64,000 nucleotides of DNA from an uncultured Myxococcaceae bacterium (lineage in GTDB: Bacteria; Myxococcota_A; Polyangia; Polyangiales; Ga0077539), in the NCBI GenBank assembly GCA_945952225.1, contig CAMFHP010000013.1, positions 35,576 to 99,575 of the forward strand. The letters run 5' to 3'. Below, piece after piece: positions 33,210 through 41,255 of the stretch. A program made the translations under genes and the position numbers. The notes under the pieces were generated by a model. The model was not told the origin of the DNA and did no database searches. It saw only the letters and a list, made by a program, of their open reading frames with translations. Position 1 is the first letter of the stretch. Each line of letters starts with the position of its first letter.

Positions 33210-34339
33210 TGCGCCCGCTTCGCGCGCTCACCGCGGTCCTCGCGCTCGCGCTCGTCCCCACGGCGGCCTTCGCGCAGCCCGCGCCCTCGCAGCCTCCGCC
33301 CGCGTCGCAACCCTCGCAGCAGCTTGTCGTCGTGGTGCTCCCCTTCGAGGGCAACGCCACGCAGGACCTCATCGACGATGCCGAGGCCGCCGTGCGCAAC
33401 GCCCTTCTTTCACGGGGTGCGCGCGTGCCCGAGCGCAGCGCCGTCATGGGGAGCATGGGCGTCGACGCGCCTCGCGATCCGCGGAGCGCCGCGGGCTTCG
33501 GGCGCGTGATGAGCGCGACGCATGTGCTCATGGGGCGCGTGCGTCCGCTGTCGGGGCAGTACTCGCTCGCGCTCACGCTCGTCGAGGTTCCCGGTGCGCG
33601 CAACGCGCAGCGCGAGGCGAACGTGGGCGGCGACGATGCCGACGTCGAGGTGCGCGGGCTGCTTACGGCCCTCTTCGATCCGACGGCGATGGGGCCTGCG
33701 CCCCTCGACCCCGACGAGGAGCGCCGCCGTCAGGAGGCCGAGACCCGTCGACAGGCCGAGGAGCGCGCCCGCGCCGAACAGGCCCGCCGTGACGAAGCCG
33801 CCCGACGCGCGCGCGCCGAGGAGGCCGCCCATCCGCTCCGCAGCTTTCGCGAGGGAGGACCGCTGTCGTTCTCCGCGGGGCTCCAGCTCGGCGGGTTGCT
33901 CTCGGGTACGCGCGCGGCGCCGAGCAACGTGATCTCGGGCGCGGCGCCGTCGGATCCGTCGTCGTTCGCGCTCATGCTCCGCGGCGAAGGCGCGTGGGCG
34001 ATCGCCGCGGTGCCGGGGCTCGAAGTGCACGGCGCGCTGCTGCTCATGACCACGCCCACGAGCGCGTTCGGACTCGGCGGCGGCGCGCAGTTCACCTTTC
34101 CGGCGACGAGCCGCGGTCGCCTTCGCGCGACGGCGGGTGCGACGGTGGGGCTCTTTCAGGGGCTCTCGGGGGCGCGCATCACGACGCTGTGGTTCGAGCC
34201 GTGGGTGCGCGCGCAGTATGAGTTCACGCCCACGCTCGCGGCCGTCGCGGGGCTCTCGCTCGACGTCGCCCCGGGGGACAACGGCGGCATCACGGCGCTC
34301 TCGTTCGCGGCGGGTGTCCGCTTTCGCGTCGACCCCTGA
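33209..34339 (+). CDS. Exported protein with TolB-like N-terminus, coiled coil and beta-barrel-like C-terminus
   Basis: 376 residues from an ATG that overlaps the ftsK stop (TGATG). A signal peptide is visible (LRALTAVLALALVPTAAFAQ). The next 120 residues have an alternating strand and helix pattern (QLVVVVLPFEGNATQDLIDDAEAAVRNALLSRGARV), like the TolB N-terminal domain. A highly charged Arg/Glu/Ala coiled coil (RRQEAETRRQAEERARAEQARRDE) precedes a C-terminal 170 residues rich in Gly, Ser and alternate hydrophobics, as in an outer-membrane barrel. I cannot name a family. The tight coupling to ftsK suggests a role linked to the envelope during division. Confidence 0.6.
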   Translation: MRPLRALTAVLALALVPTAAFAQPAPSQPPPASQPSQQLVVVVLPFEGNATQDLIDDAEAAVRNALLSRGARVPERSAVMGSMGVDAPRDPRSAAGFGRVMSATHVLMGRVRPLSGQYSLALTLVEVPGARNAQREANVGGDDADVEVRGLLTALFDPTAMGPAPLDPDEERRRQEAETRRQAEERARAEQARRDEAARRARAEEAAHPLRSFREGGPLSFSAGLQLGGLLSGTRAAPSNVISGAAPSDPSSFALMLRGEGAWAIAAVPGLEVHGALLLMTTPTSAFGLGGGAQFTFPATSRGRLRATAGATVGLFQGLSGARITTLWFEPWVRAQYEFTPTLAAVAGLSLDVAPGDNGGITALSFAAGVRFRVDP

Positions 34340-34411
34340 GTGCGACCCACGCTGTGCGGGCCCTGCACCCCCACGCTGGAGCTTTGCCCGCGACCCGCCG
34401 ATGAGCAGGGC

Positions 34412-34705
34412 ATGGAGTCGGAACAGGACCGCATCGCGCGCCGGGTGGCGGACTTCACCGAGGCGCATCGACGCTCGCTCACCGTGCTCGCCACAGCCAT
34501 TCAACGCGCCACGGGCGACCTCGAAGAGGCGTGCCTCGCGCGCGCCTGGTTGCTCTTCCGGTGGGCGCGCTCGCAGCCTGATCCACGGGCCGCTGCGGCG
34601 TCGGCGGTGCGGCGCATGAACGCCGAGCGCGCGATGATCGCGGCGCAGACCTCGAACGCCGCGCGGGGATGGCAGACCTTTCCGCCGCCGCGCATGGCGT
34701 CGTAG
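34412..34705 (+). CDS. Small helical hypothetical protein
   Basis: 97 residues from the ATG at 34412; a GTG at 34340, directly after the previous stop, would add 24 Cys/Pro-rich residues. The sequence is strongly helical and charged (DRIARRVADFTEAHRRSLTVLATAIQRATGDLEEACLARAWLLFRW). No family is recognised, and there is no signal peptide. Coding is supported by codon use in keeping with neighbours, but nothing more. Confidence 0.45.
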   Translation: MESEQDRIARRVADFTEAHRRSLTVLATAIQRATGDLEEACLARAWLLFRWARSQPDPRAAAASAVRRMNAERAMIAAQTSNAARGWQTFPPPRMAS

Positions 34706-34791
34706 TTCCGACCGCCCGTCGCGCCGCGGCTCCCTCGCTCGCGCTTGCCTTCGCCGCCCGATCCCTGACACAACCGACGCCTCCGAGGACG

Positions 34792-35322
34792 ATGACCCGC
34801 ACGTCACCGACGCTGCTCTCGTTCGCGTGCGTCGTGGCGCTCGCATCGCCCGCGCTCGCCGACCCGCCGGGCGCCTCGGACCCCTGCCGCGGACGCTCCC
34901 CCGGCGACGCCTGCGAGGCCGACGACTTCGAAGGCACCTGCCGTCGCCGACGCTGCACCCGCGAGACCGACGACGGCACGCAGCGCATGCACTGCCTCGT
35001 GTGCGAGACCCGTCAGCACGGCCATCACGGCCACCGCGCGCACCGTCGCGACGCGGCCGTCGATGTGCCCGACGATGGGTCCGACGACGTGCCTGGAGAC
35101 GCATCGAATGACGTGCCGGGCGATGCCTCGGGCGACGCCGCGCGCGATGTCTCGGTGAACGCGCCGACGGTTGCCGTGGCACCGCACGCGCCTGCGCCCG
35201 CGGACCGTGGCGGAGGGCTCTGCGCGGTGCGTTCGGGGGTGACGGGCGACGGTCGGTGGACGGGGCTCGTCGTGGCGCTGTGGTGTGTGCTCAGGCGCCG
35301 ACGGGCATCGTCGGGGGCATGA
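34792..35322 (+). CDS. Small secreted Cys-rich protein with MYXO-CTERM-like tail
   Basis: 176 residues from the ATG at 34792. A signal peptide (TLLSFACVVALASPALA) leads to a Cys-rich region (PCRGRSPGDACEADDFEGTC, then RCTRET and CLVCET). An Asp/Gly/Ser-rich repeat region follows (DVPDDGSDDVPGDASNDVPGDASG). The end has Gly-Gly-Gly-Leu-Cys, then a hydrophobic segment (WTGLVVALWCVL) and RRRR, which looks like the MYXO-CTERM sorting signal of myxobacteria (Cys, membrane segment, Arg cluster), though not a perfect match. It would be attached to the cell surface. Its end overlaps the 3' end of the convergent isochorismatase gene by 32 bases. Confidence 0.55.
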   Translation: MTRTSPTLLSFACVVALASPALADPPGASDPCRGRSPGDACEADDFEGTCRRRRCTRETDDGTQRMHCLVCETRQHGHHGHRAHRRDAAVDVPDDGSDDVPGDASNDVPGDASGDAARDVSVNAPTVAVAPHAPAPADRGGGLCAVRSGVTGDGRWTGLVVALWCVLRRRRASSGA

Positions 35323-36034
35323 CCGAGAGCGTGGTGAGCACCATGTGCTCGGCCTCGGCTGACGAGCCCGCCTGACAGTCGCGCGGAACCTCCACGCGGT
35401 AGCCGCGCTGGAGCGCGTCGGTCGCCGTCGCGAAGAGCTGCATCTCGGTGATGCACCCCGTGAGCACCACGGTGTTCGCGTCGAGGCCGCGGAGCACGTC
35501 GTGGAGGCGCGACTCGAAAAAACCGCTGTACGAGCGGTGCGTGACCACCGGGTCGTGCGGCTCCGGCGCGAGCGCGGGCCAGATGTCGTCGACGGGCGCG
35601 CCGGTGTTGTGCGCGGGCCACACGTCGAGCTCGGGGTCGCCAGGCTCGTGATGGTCGACCACGTAGACCACAGACTCGCCACGGGCCCGCGTCTCGTCGA
35701 TGCGTTGGCGCAGCGCGGGCACGATGGCCCTCGCGCGGGGCACTTCGAGGGGCCGACCTTCGGTGAGGTGATCGCGCTGCATGTCGAGCACGACGAGCAC
35801 CGCGCGGCGCGTGGGCGTCGGGGCGGCGGCGAGGTCGGCGGCGATGCGGTCGCGGAGGCCCTTCGAGGGGCGTACGGGGTCGAGCGTGAGGGCCAGCGCG
35901 GCGAGCGCTTCGGCGTCGGCGTCGATGAGCGCGCACGCCTCGGGCGCGAGGCCCACGAGGCCCGAGAGCACGCGCGTGGGCGTTCCCGCGAGGAGCTTTT
36001 CGGCGATGGGATCGTGGTCTTCGGGAGCCGTCAT
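35291..36034 (-). CDS. Isochorismatase/nicotinamidase-like hydrolase with extra N-terminal helical domain
   Basis: 247 residues. The isochorismatase-like fold starts near 77, with VLVVLDMQRDH (Asp84) and VVLTGCITEMQL (Cys194). The usual catalytic Lys in the VVxKxxYSAF segment is not obvious: here it reads VVTHRSYSGFFES, with His166 and Arg167. It may be an altered active site or a different alignment. The first 75 residues are helical (EKLLAGTPTRVLSGLVGLAPEACALIDADAEALAALAL, then LDPVRPSKGLRDRIAADL), reminiscent of anti-sigma (ChrR-like) helical regions but without zinc ligands. The likely reaction is amide hydrolysis, such as nicotinamide to nicotinate; confidence in the specific substrate is low. 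Confidence 0.75.
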   Translation of the reverse strand: MTAPEDHDPIAEKLLAGTPTRVLSGLVGLAPEACALIDADAEALAALALTLDPVRPSKGLRDRIAADLAAAPTPTRRAVLVVLDMQRDHLTEGRPLEVPRARAIVPALRQRIDETRARGESVVYVVDHHEPGDPELDVWPAHNTGAPVDDIWPALAPEPHDPVVTHRSYSGFFESRLHDVLRGLDANTVVLTGCITEMQLFATATDALQRGYRVEVPRDCQAGSSAEAEHMVLTTLSVMPPTMPVGA

Positions 36035-36180
36035 GGCGCGACCTGGGGGGACGAGACGATTGCACAGAACCCGGCGTTCGTGAGCATGGATGTGTACGCC
36101 GCCCGTGGCCCTTCGGATTGACTGCGTCGACCACCCTGCGACCGACGTGCGCGGAACCGTGACCGCATGAGGAACGTGCC

Positions 36181-37581
36181 TTGAGTGCTGTGCAGATCTC
36201 GCTCCGTTTTGACAGCGGCACGCTGCTCGTCGACGGCCTCGATGAGTCGCTCTGCGAGGGCCTCGCCGCGCCCCCCGCGGGCTGTGTGTGGGACGCCCGC
36301 GTGAAGCGCTTTCGCGCGCCGGCCTGGCGCTACCGCGACGTGGTGACCGCGCTCACCCGCTGGAGCCGCGCAGGCCACGGAACCTTCACCGACGGCGCGC
36401 GCCGCTACAACGTCCTCACCCTCGCGCAACGCGCGGAACGGCAGGCCTACGACCATCAGCGCGAGGCCATCGCGGCGTGGCAGGCGAAGGGCTCGCGCGG
36501 CGTGGTGGTGCTGCCCACGGGCGCGGGCAAGAGCTACGTGGCCGAGATGGCGATCGCGAGCGTGCAGCGCGGCGCCCTCGTGGTGGCCCCGACGCTCGAC
36601 CTCATGAACCAGTGGTACGAGGTGCTGGTCACGGCCTTCGGCGTGAAGGTGGGCCTCCTCGGCGGCGGCTACCACGAGATCGAAGACCTCACGGTGAGCA
36701 CCTACGACAGCGCGTACATCCACATGGAGCGCCTCGGGGATCGCTGGGGGCTCGTGGTCTTCGACGAGTGCCATCACCTCCCGAGCCCGACGTACCTCCA
36801 CGCGGCGGAGATGTCGCTCGCGCCGTACCGACTCGGGCTCACGGCGACGCTGGAGCGCAGCGACGGACGTGAGGCGCTCCTCGACGACCGCGTGGGGCCC
36901 GTGGTGTACGCGAAGGGGATCAAAGACCTCGCGGGCGAGTACCTCGCCGACTACGACGTCGAGACCGTGTTCGTCGACCTCACGCCCGAGGAGGCCGCGG
37001 CCTACACAGACACGCGCGCGACGTACAAGAACTTCCTCTGGGACAAGGGCATCAGCATGGCCGGTCCCGACGGCTGGGGGCGCTTCGTGATGATGTCGTC
37101 GCGCTCGCCCGAGGGCCGCCGCGCGTTTCTCGCCTACCGCGAGCAGAAGCAGATCTCGCTGGCCTCGAAGGGCAAGCTCGCCGTGCTCGAAGGGCTCTTT
37201 CGTCAACATGCGAAGGATCGCACGCTGGTCTTCACCAACGACAACGACACGGTCTACACGATCTCGCGCACCTTCCTCATCCCCGCGGTCACGCACCAGA
37301 CCGACATCAAGGAGCGCAAGGAGATCCTCGACCGCTTCAACAGCGGCGCGTACCCCGCCATCGTCACGTCGCGCGTGCTCAACGAGGGCGTGAACATCCC
37401 CGAGGCCAGCGTGGCGATCATCCTCTCGGGCACGGCCTCGGTGCGCGAGCACGTGCAGCGCCTCGGGCGCATTCTTCGCCGCCGCGAGGGCAAGCGCGCG
37501 GTGCTCTACGAGGTCATCACCCGCGGCACCGTCGAGGAGCACCAGAGCGGCCGTCGGAGGGAGCACGATGCTTACCGCTGA
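36181..37581 (+). CDS. XPB-like DEAD/DEAH-box helicase
   Basis: 466 residues from a TTG at 36181, supported by GAGGAAC 7 bases upstream; a GTG lies 9 bases further in. The SF2 motifs are LPTGAGKS (Walker A, 111-118), VVFDECHH (DECH, near 195-198), LTATLERSDG (motif III-like) and RVLNEGVNIPEASVAIILSGTASVREHVQRLGRILRR (V and VI). The order and N-terminal domain match the bacterial and archaeal XPB/Rad25-like subgroup. It ends over the start of a Bax1-type nuclease gene, the archaeal partner of XPB, so the two probably unwind and cut damaged DNA together. Motif RED, found in some XPBs, is not obvious. Confidence 0.86.
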   Translation: MSAVQISLRFDSGTLLVDGLDESLCEGLAAPPAGCVWDARVKRFRAPAWRYRDVVTALTRWSRAGHGTFTDGARRYNVLTLAQRAERQAYDHQREAIAAWQAKGSRGVVVLPTGAGKSYVAEMAIASVQRGALVVAPTLDLMNQWYEVLVTAFGVKVGLLGGGYHEIEDLTVSTYDSAYIHMERLGDRWGLVVFDECHHLPSPTYLHAAEMSLAPYRLGLTATLERSDGREALLDDRVGPVVYAKGIKDLAGEYLADYDVETVFVDLTPEEAAAYTDTRATYKNFLWDKGISMAGPDGWGRFVMMSSRSPEGRRAFLAYREQKQISLASKGKLAVLEGLFRQHAKDRTLVFTNDNDTVYTISRTFLIPAVTHQTDIKERKEILDRFNSGAYPAIVTSRVLNEGVNIPEASVAIILSGTASVREHVQRLGRILRRREGKRAVLYEVITRGTVEEHQSGRRREHDAYR

Positions 37582-38797
37582 CCTGATCGCCGCCCGCGTG
37601 GTGAAGGGCGAGGTGCGTCCCCGCTACGTGCGCGCCGACGACCCCGAGGTGGTGACCCTCGCGGCGCAGATGGTCGACGTGTTCGCGGCCCACGTGGGAC
37701 GCACGCGCGACGCCCTCGATGGCGCCCTCGCGGCCCTGCTCGGCGAGGGCACGGAGTACCTGCTCCACCGCGGGCTCGCGAAGCTCATGCTCGACCGCGC
37801 GGAGTTCGAAGTGCGCGCGCCGTGTGAGCCCGCCACGCTGCGCCGACGGCTCTTCGAAGAGGCCGCGAGGAACCACCCCGCCGTGCAGACCGCCGACGCG
37901 ATGCATCCCGTCTCGCGCGACGACGTGATCGCGCGCGTGGCCGCGGCGCTCGACGTCGACGCCGCGCAGATCACCGGCGCGATGTACGCCGACCTCGAAG
38001 GTGAACTGGTGATGGCGCGCGGTCCCGACCTCACGGCCGACGCGCTCGTGCAGCGGTACAACCTCGGGCTCGCGCAGGCCGCCCTGCTGCGCGCGACCTC
38101 GATGACCGTCGAGATCGCCGCGAGCACGCCCGCGCGATACCGACAGCTCTTTCGCTACATCAAGTTCTACCGGCTCATGCACACGGTCGAGGGCACGGCG
38201 AAGCGCGGGTACACGATCCGCCTCGACGGGCCCATGTCGCTGTTCTCGCTGTCGCAGAAGTATGGGCTCCAGCTCGCGGAGTTTCTGCCCGCGCTGTGCC
38301 TCTGCGCCGACTGGCGCGCGAGCGCCGAGGTGATGTGGGGCAAGGAGAAGCGGCCGCTCACGCTCAAGCTCACGTCGGAGCAGGGGCTCGTCTCGCACTA
38401 CCCCGACAAGGGCGTGTACGTGACCCGCGAGGAGCAGCACCTCCTCGATCGCTTCGCCGACCTCGACACGCCGTGGGAGCTCGATCACAAGAGCCAGGTG
38501 ATCGACCTCGGAGGGCGCGGGGTGCTGATTCCCGAGTTCGTGCTGCGGCACCGCGGCGATGGGCGCGTGGCCTACGTCGAGGTGATGGGCTTCTGGAAGC
38601 GCGAGTACCTCGAAGCGAGGCTCGATCTGCTGCGCGACGAGGGGCCGAAGAACCTCGTGCTGCTCGTGCCCTGGCGCCTCCGCGGGAGCGACGAGGAGCT
38701 CAAGCGCGCGGCCGACGAGGTGGTGTTCTTCAAAGACGTGATCCCCGCGAAGGAGCTCCTCGAGCGGGCCTCGCGGGTGGCCCTCGCGCCGCGCTGA
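37568..38797 (+). CDS. Bax1-type (DUF790) nuclease, partner of the XPB-like helicase
   Basis: 409 residues, overlapping the helicase end by 14 bases and preceded by a strong GGAGGGAG site. DUF790 proteins are known as Bax1, the XPB-associated nuclease of archaea. The N-terminal 200 residues are helical (LTADLIAARVVKGEVRPRYVRADD). The C-terminal region has a PD-(D/E)xK-like stretch: WELDHKSQVIDLGGRGVLIPEFVLRH (near 298-325) and VAYVEVMGFWKREYLEARLDLL. It probably makes a nick beside damage opened by the helicase. Sequences like these are patchy in bacteria, and the two-gene unit may be a transferred repair module. Confidence 0.84.
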   Translation: MLTADLIAARVVKGEVRPRYVRADDPEVVTLAAQMVDVFAAHVGRTRDALDGALAALLGEGTEYLLHRGLAKLMLDRAEFEVRAPCEPATLRRRLFEEAARNHPAVQTADAMHPVSRDDVIARVAAALDVDAAQITGAMYADLEGELVMARGPDLTADALVQRYNLGLAQAALLRATSMTVEIAASTPARYRQLFRYIKFYRLMHTVEGTAKRGYTIRLDGPMSLFSLSQKYGLQLAEFLPALCLCADWRASAEVMWGKEKRPLTLKLTSEQGLVSHYPDKGVYVTREEQHLLDRFADLDTPWELDHKSQVIDLGGRGVLIPEFVLRHRGDGRVAYVEVMGFWKREYLEARLDLLRDEGPKNLVLLVPWRLRGSDEELKRAADEVVFFKDVIPAKELLERASRVALAPR

Positions 38798-38803
38798 GCG
38801 CGG
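38789..38803. terminator. Short GC-rich hairpin at the DUF790 stop
   Basis: A 6-bp stem, CCGCGC and GCGCGG, with the TGA stop codon as its 3-base loop. It lies between convergent genes. There is no T-run, so it is a weak terminator call. Confidence 0.3.
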
Positions 38804-38807
38804 GCGG

Positions 38808-39557
38808 CTACATCATCGTGCGGGCGGCGGCGAAGTCGACGTCGACGATGGTGAGCTCGTTGGAGTTCACCTCCGCGGTGGACTTCACGAGCACCCACGG
38901 GCGGCGGTCGCCGGTGTTGAACACCAGCTCGCCGGTGAGCCCCACGGGCCCCACCTGCACGTTGCCGAGGGTCATGGTGCCCGCGGTGCAGTTGCGGGCC
39001 ATCGGCGACGCGCGCTGCACGCGGAACTGCGTCGCGCGGGCGTTCACGAGACCGCACTCCGCCGAGGGGGCCATGCCGTTGATCGTCCAGCGGATCTGGA
39101 GGCGCCCCGGGGGCTCGAAGCGGATCGCGGCGTTGGTGGTCTGCCGCGCGCGCACCGTGGTCTCGGTCACGAATGTGTAGATCGGGTTGTTCGACGCATC
39201 GAGGAGTTCGGCGGTCACCGCGGCCAGCGTCGCGGCCGTGTCGGGGATGCGGTACTCGCCCTGCGTGCAGGGCACGGTGGTGTCCTGCATGAACTGCACG
39301 AAGTTGGCGGGGAAGCGCACGCTCACGCCGCCCGCCGCCGCGCAGCCCTGGGCCGCGGGCATGCCGTTGACCGTCCACGTGAGCACCAGGCTCCCGGTGC
39401 CGATGAAGACGTCTTCGGGCTCGGGCATCGTGTCGACGGCGGCGTCGGCGACGGGCTGCGGCGCCGGATCGGACGAGCAGCCCGTGGAGGCGACGGCGGT
39501 GAGCAGGGAGAGGCACAGCGCCGAGACGCGGCGAACGAGGGGGCTGCAGATGCGCAT
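38808..39557 (-). CDS. Lipoprotein with two tandem beta-sandwich-like repeats
   Basis: 249 residues from the ATG at 39557; the frame upstream to 39977 is antisense to the receiver gene. The N-terminus has a lipobox (LTAVASTGCSS). After an Asp/Pro-rich linker (DAAVDTMPEPEDVF) there are two similar domains beginning LVLTWTVNGMPAAQGC (near 57) and LQIRWTINGMAPSAEC (near 153), each with a Cys and an NGM turn. I do not recognise the family; it may bind surface ligands. It is convergent with the Bax1-like gene and divergent from the receiver gene. Confidence 0.65.
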   Translation of the reverse strand: MRICSPLVRRVSALCLSLLTAVASTGCSSDPAPQPVADAAVDTMPEPEDVFIGTGSLVLTWTVNGMPAAQGCAAAGGVSVRFPANFVQFMQDTTVPCTQGEYRIPDTAATLAAVTAELLDASNNPIYTFVTETTVRARQTTNAAIRFEPPGRLQIRWTINGMAPSAECGLVNARATQFRVQRASPMARNCTAGTMTLGNVQVGPVGLTGELVFNTGDRRPWVLVKSTAEVNSNELTIVDVDFAAARTMM

Positions 39558-39675
39558 GGGGAGCGACGATTCAATCGCGGCACCGACGGTCGGTGTCAAC
39601 GCCTCTCGGTGAATCGTCGCAGGAAACTTCTCACCGCGCGCCGCGACGTGCGAACGGCTGTGACGGAGGGAGCGC

Positions 39676-40176
39676 ATGGACCACTGGAGGCACGAAGTTC
39701 CAGCCGACGAGACGGGAGAGGGCACGCTGCGTGTGCTGCTCGTGGGCGACGACGAGGTGTTTCTGCACCGCCTCGCGGAGATGTTCGACACGTTGGGACA
39801 CCGCGTGCGGTCGGTCTTCGATCCGCGCTCGGCCATCGCCGCCGTGGGCCACGGATACGCCGACGTGGTGGTGTGCGACCTCGGGGCGACGAAGCTCCAG
39901 TCGATCGAGACCATCCTCGCGCTGCGCTCGCTCGGCGACGACGCGCCGCCGCTGGTGGCCATCTCGGCGATGCCCAACGTGGCCCAGCACTGCGCGGCCC
40001 TGCGCGTCGAGCACTACCTCGCGCAGCCCTTCCGTTTCGGGCGGCTCATGGAGCTGTGCGAGCGCCTCGTCGACGACCGTCGCAACGTCACGGAGCGCTC
40101 GGGGGTGTTTCTTCGCGAGCAGACCGAGGGGCTCCTCGACACGCTCTCGCAGGGCGACGCGCTCAGCTTCGGGTGA
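39676..40176 (+). CDS. Receiver-domain-only response regulator with altered Lys
   Basis: 166 residues. The receiver fold is recognisable: LRVLLVGDDEVFLHRLAEM (acidic Asp25, Asp26), VVVCDLG (Asp68, the phosphorylation site), ISAMPN (Ser97) and YLAQPFRFGRL. In active receivers the last segment is xxKPF; here Gln117 replaces Lys. Loss of the Lys usually weakens phosphorylation-linked change, so this may be a pseudo-receiver. No output domain or kinase is nearby. The C-terminal 45 residues are helical. It could be a stand-alone CheY-like protein. Its 3' end overlaps the convergent phosphotransferase. Confidence 0.72.
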   Translation: MDHWRHEVPADETGEGTLRVLLVGDDEVFLHRLAEMFDTLGHRVRSVFDPRSAIAAVGHGYADVVVCDLGATKLQSIETILALRSLGDDAPPLVAISAMPNVAQHCAALRVEHYLAQPFRFGRLMELCERLVDDRRNVTERSGVFLREQTEGLLDTLSQGDALSFG

Positions 40177-41149
40177 GCGTCTCTTCGAGCCGCGCGCGGG
40201 CCATCGACTCGGCCGCCGCGCGCGCAGACTCCTCCAACGATCCCATCGCCACGCGGAGAAACTCCGCGGATCGCAGCGCGTGCACGATGCGGTAGTACGC
40301 GAGGCGCTCTCCGTCGGCGAGCACGGGCGCGAGGCGCGCGGTGTACCCGCGGGTGAACGCTTCCATGAAGCGTCCGCGCACGGCGGGTGAGGGGTGCGAC
40401 CACGGGGAGCGTTCGAAGAACCTCCCGACGAAGGCCAGTTCGAAGAGCGGATCGCCCGCGCTCGCGTACTCCAGGTCGAACCACGCGGTGATGTGATCGC
40501 CCACGACCTGCACGTTGCCGGGCTGCGCGTCGCCGTGGCAGAGCCGCGCGGCGTTCACCCGATCGAGGCTCGGCGCGAGGGCTTCGAGGCGCAGGGCCGC
40601 GCGGTCGCAGAGGTCGATGAGCGAGGTCGCGCGCGCGTCGGTGAGGGCGCTCTCGGCCTGGTGTTCCATCGCGGCGCGCCAGGTGGTGAAGGCCCCGCGG
40701 CCCGTGCCGTCGAGGAGCCCGAAGCCCTGCACCGACACCGCGTGGAACGACGAGAGCTGCTCGCCGAACGCGTACCAGAGCCGCTCGGCGGAGGCCTCGG
40801 TGCAGCCCGCGAGCGTGGCGGCCATGGTGCGGCCGGGGAGTTCGTCCATGAGCACCACGTCGGCCGCGGTGACGAGCGGCGAGCGCGTGACCACCACCGC
40901 GGGCGGGAGGTGCACCGACGAGCCCGCCATGCGCGCGCGCACCCATCCCTCGCGCGCGATGCGTCCGGTGTTCTTCGGTGTGAGGCGCACCACGCGGGTC
41001 GCGCCGTCGGCGAAGGTCACGCGGTACACCCGCGAGCGCGTGCCCTGACCGAGGGGCTCCACCGCGTCGACGGGCTCGCCGAAGAGGCCCCACGCGGCGC
41101 CCACATCGAGGGTCGGGATCGCAGCGGCGGCGGGGTGGGGAAGGGCCAT
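40163..41149 (-). CDS. Aminoglycoside-phosphotransferase-family kinase
   Basis: 328 residues from the ATG at 41149. The choline/APH-type kinase fold is visible: LGQGTRSRVYRVTF (P-loop-like), VVLMDELPG, RLCHGDAQPGNVQV (catalytic HGDxxxxN) and AWFDLEYASAGDPLFELA (metal-binding Asp in the DxE). Members phosphorylate small molecules such as antibiotics, choline or sugars, or proteins; the substrate cannot be told from this alone. Confusion with homoserine kinase or a 5-methylthioribose-kinase-like enzyme is possible. It is cytoplasmic, with no signal peptide. It diverges from the DUF4349 lipoprotein gene across about 106 bases. Confidence 0.78.
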   Translation of the reverse strand: MALPHPAAAAIPTLDVGAAWGLFGEPVDAVEPLGQGTRSRVYRVTFADGATRVVRLTPKNTGRIAREGWVRARMAGSSVHLPPAVVVTRSPLVTAADVVLMDELPGRTMAATLAGCTEASAERLWYAFGEQLSSFHAVSVQGFGLLDGTGRGAFTTWRAAMEHQAESALTDARATSLIDLCDRAALRLEALAPSLDRVNAARLCHGDAQPGNVQVVGDHITAWFDLEYASAGDPLFELAFVGRFFERSPWSHPSPAVRGRFMEAFTRGYTARLAPVLADGERLAYYRIVHALRSAEFLRVAMGSLEESARAAAESMARARLEETLTRS

Positions 41150-41255
41150 CGGCGAAACGCGCGCGACCCTACCACGCGCAGACGGGTGTAAGCCTTCGCG
41201 CCGTCGGAGCGTTTCCGCGCGCCGTCCGATGAACCTACGGAGAGGTCGTGATCCG

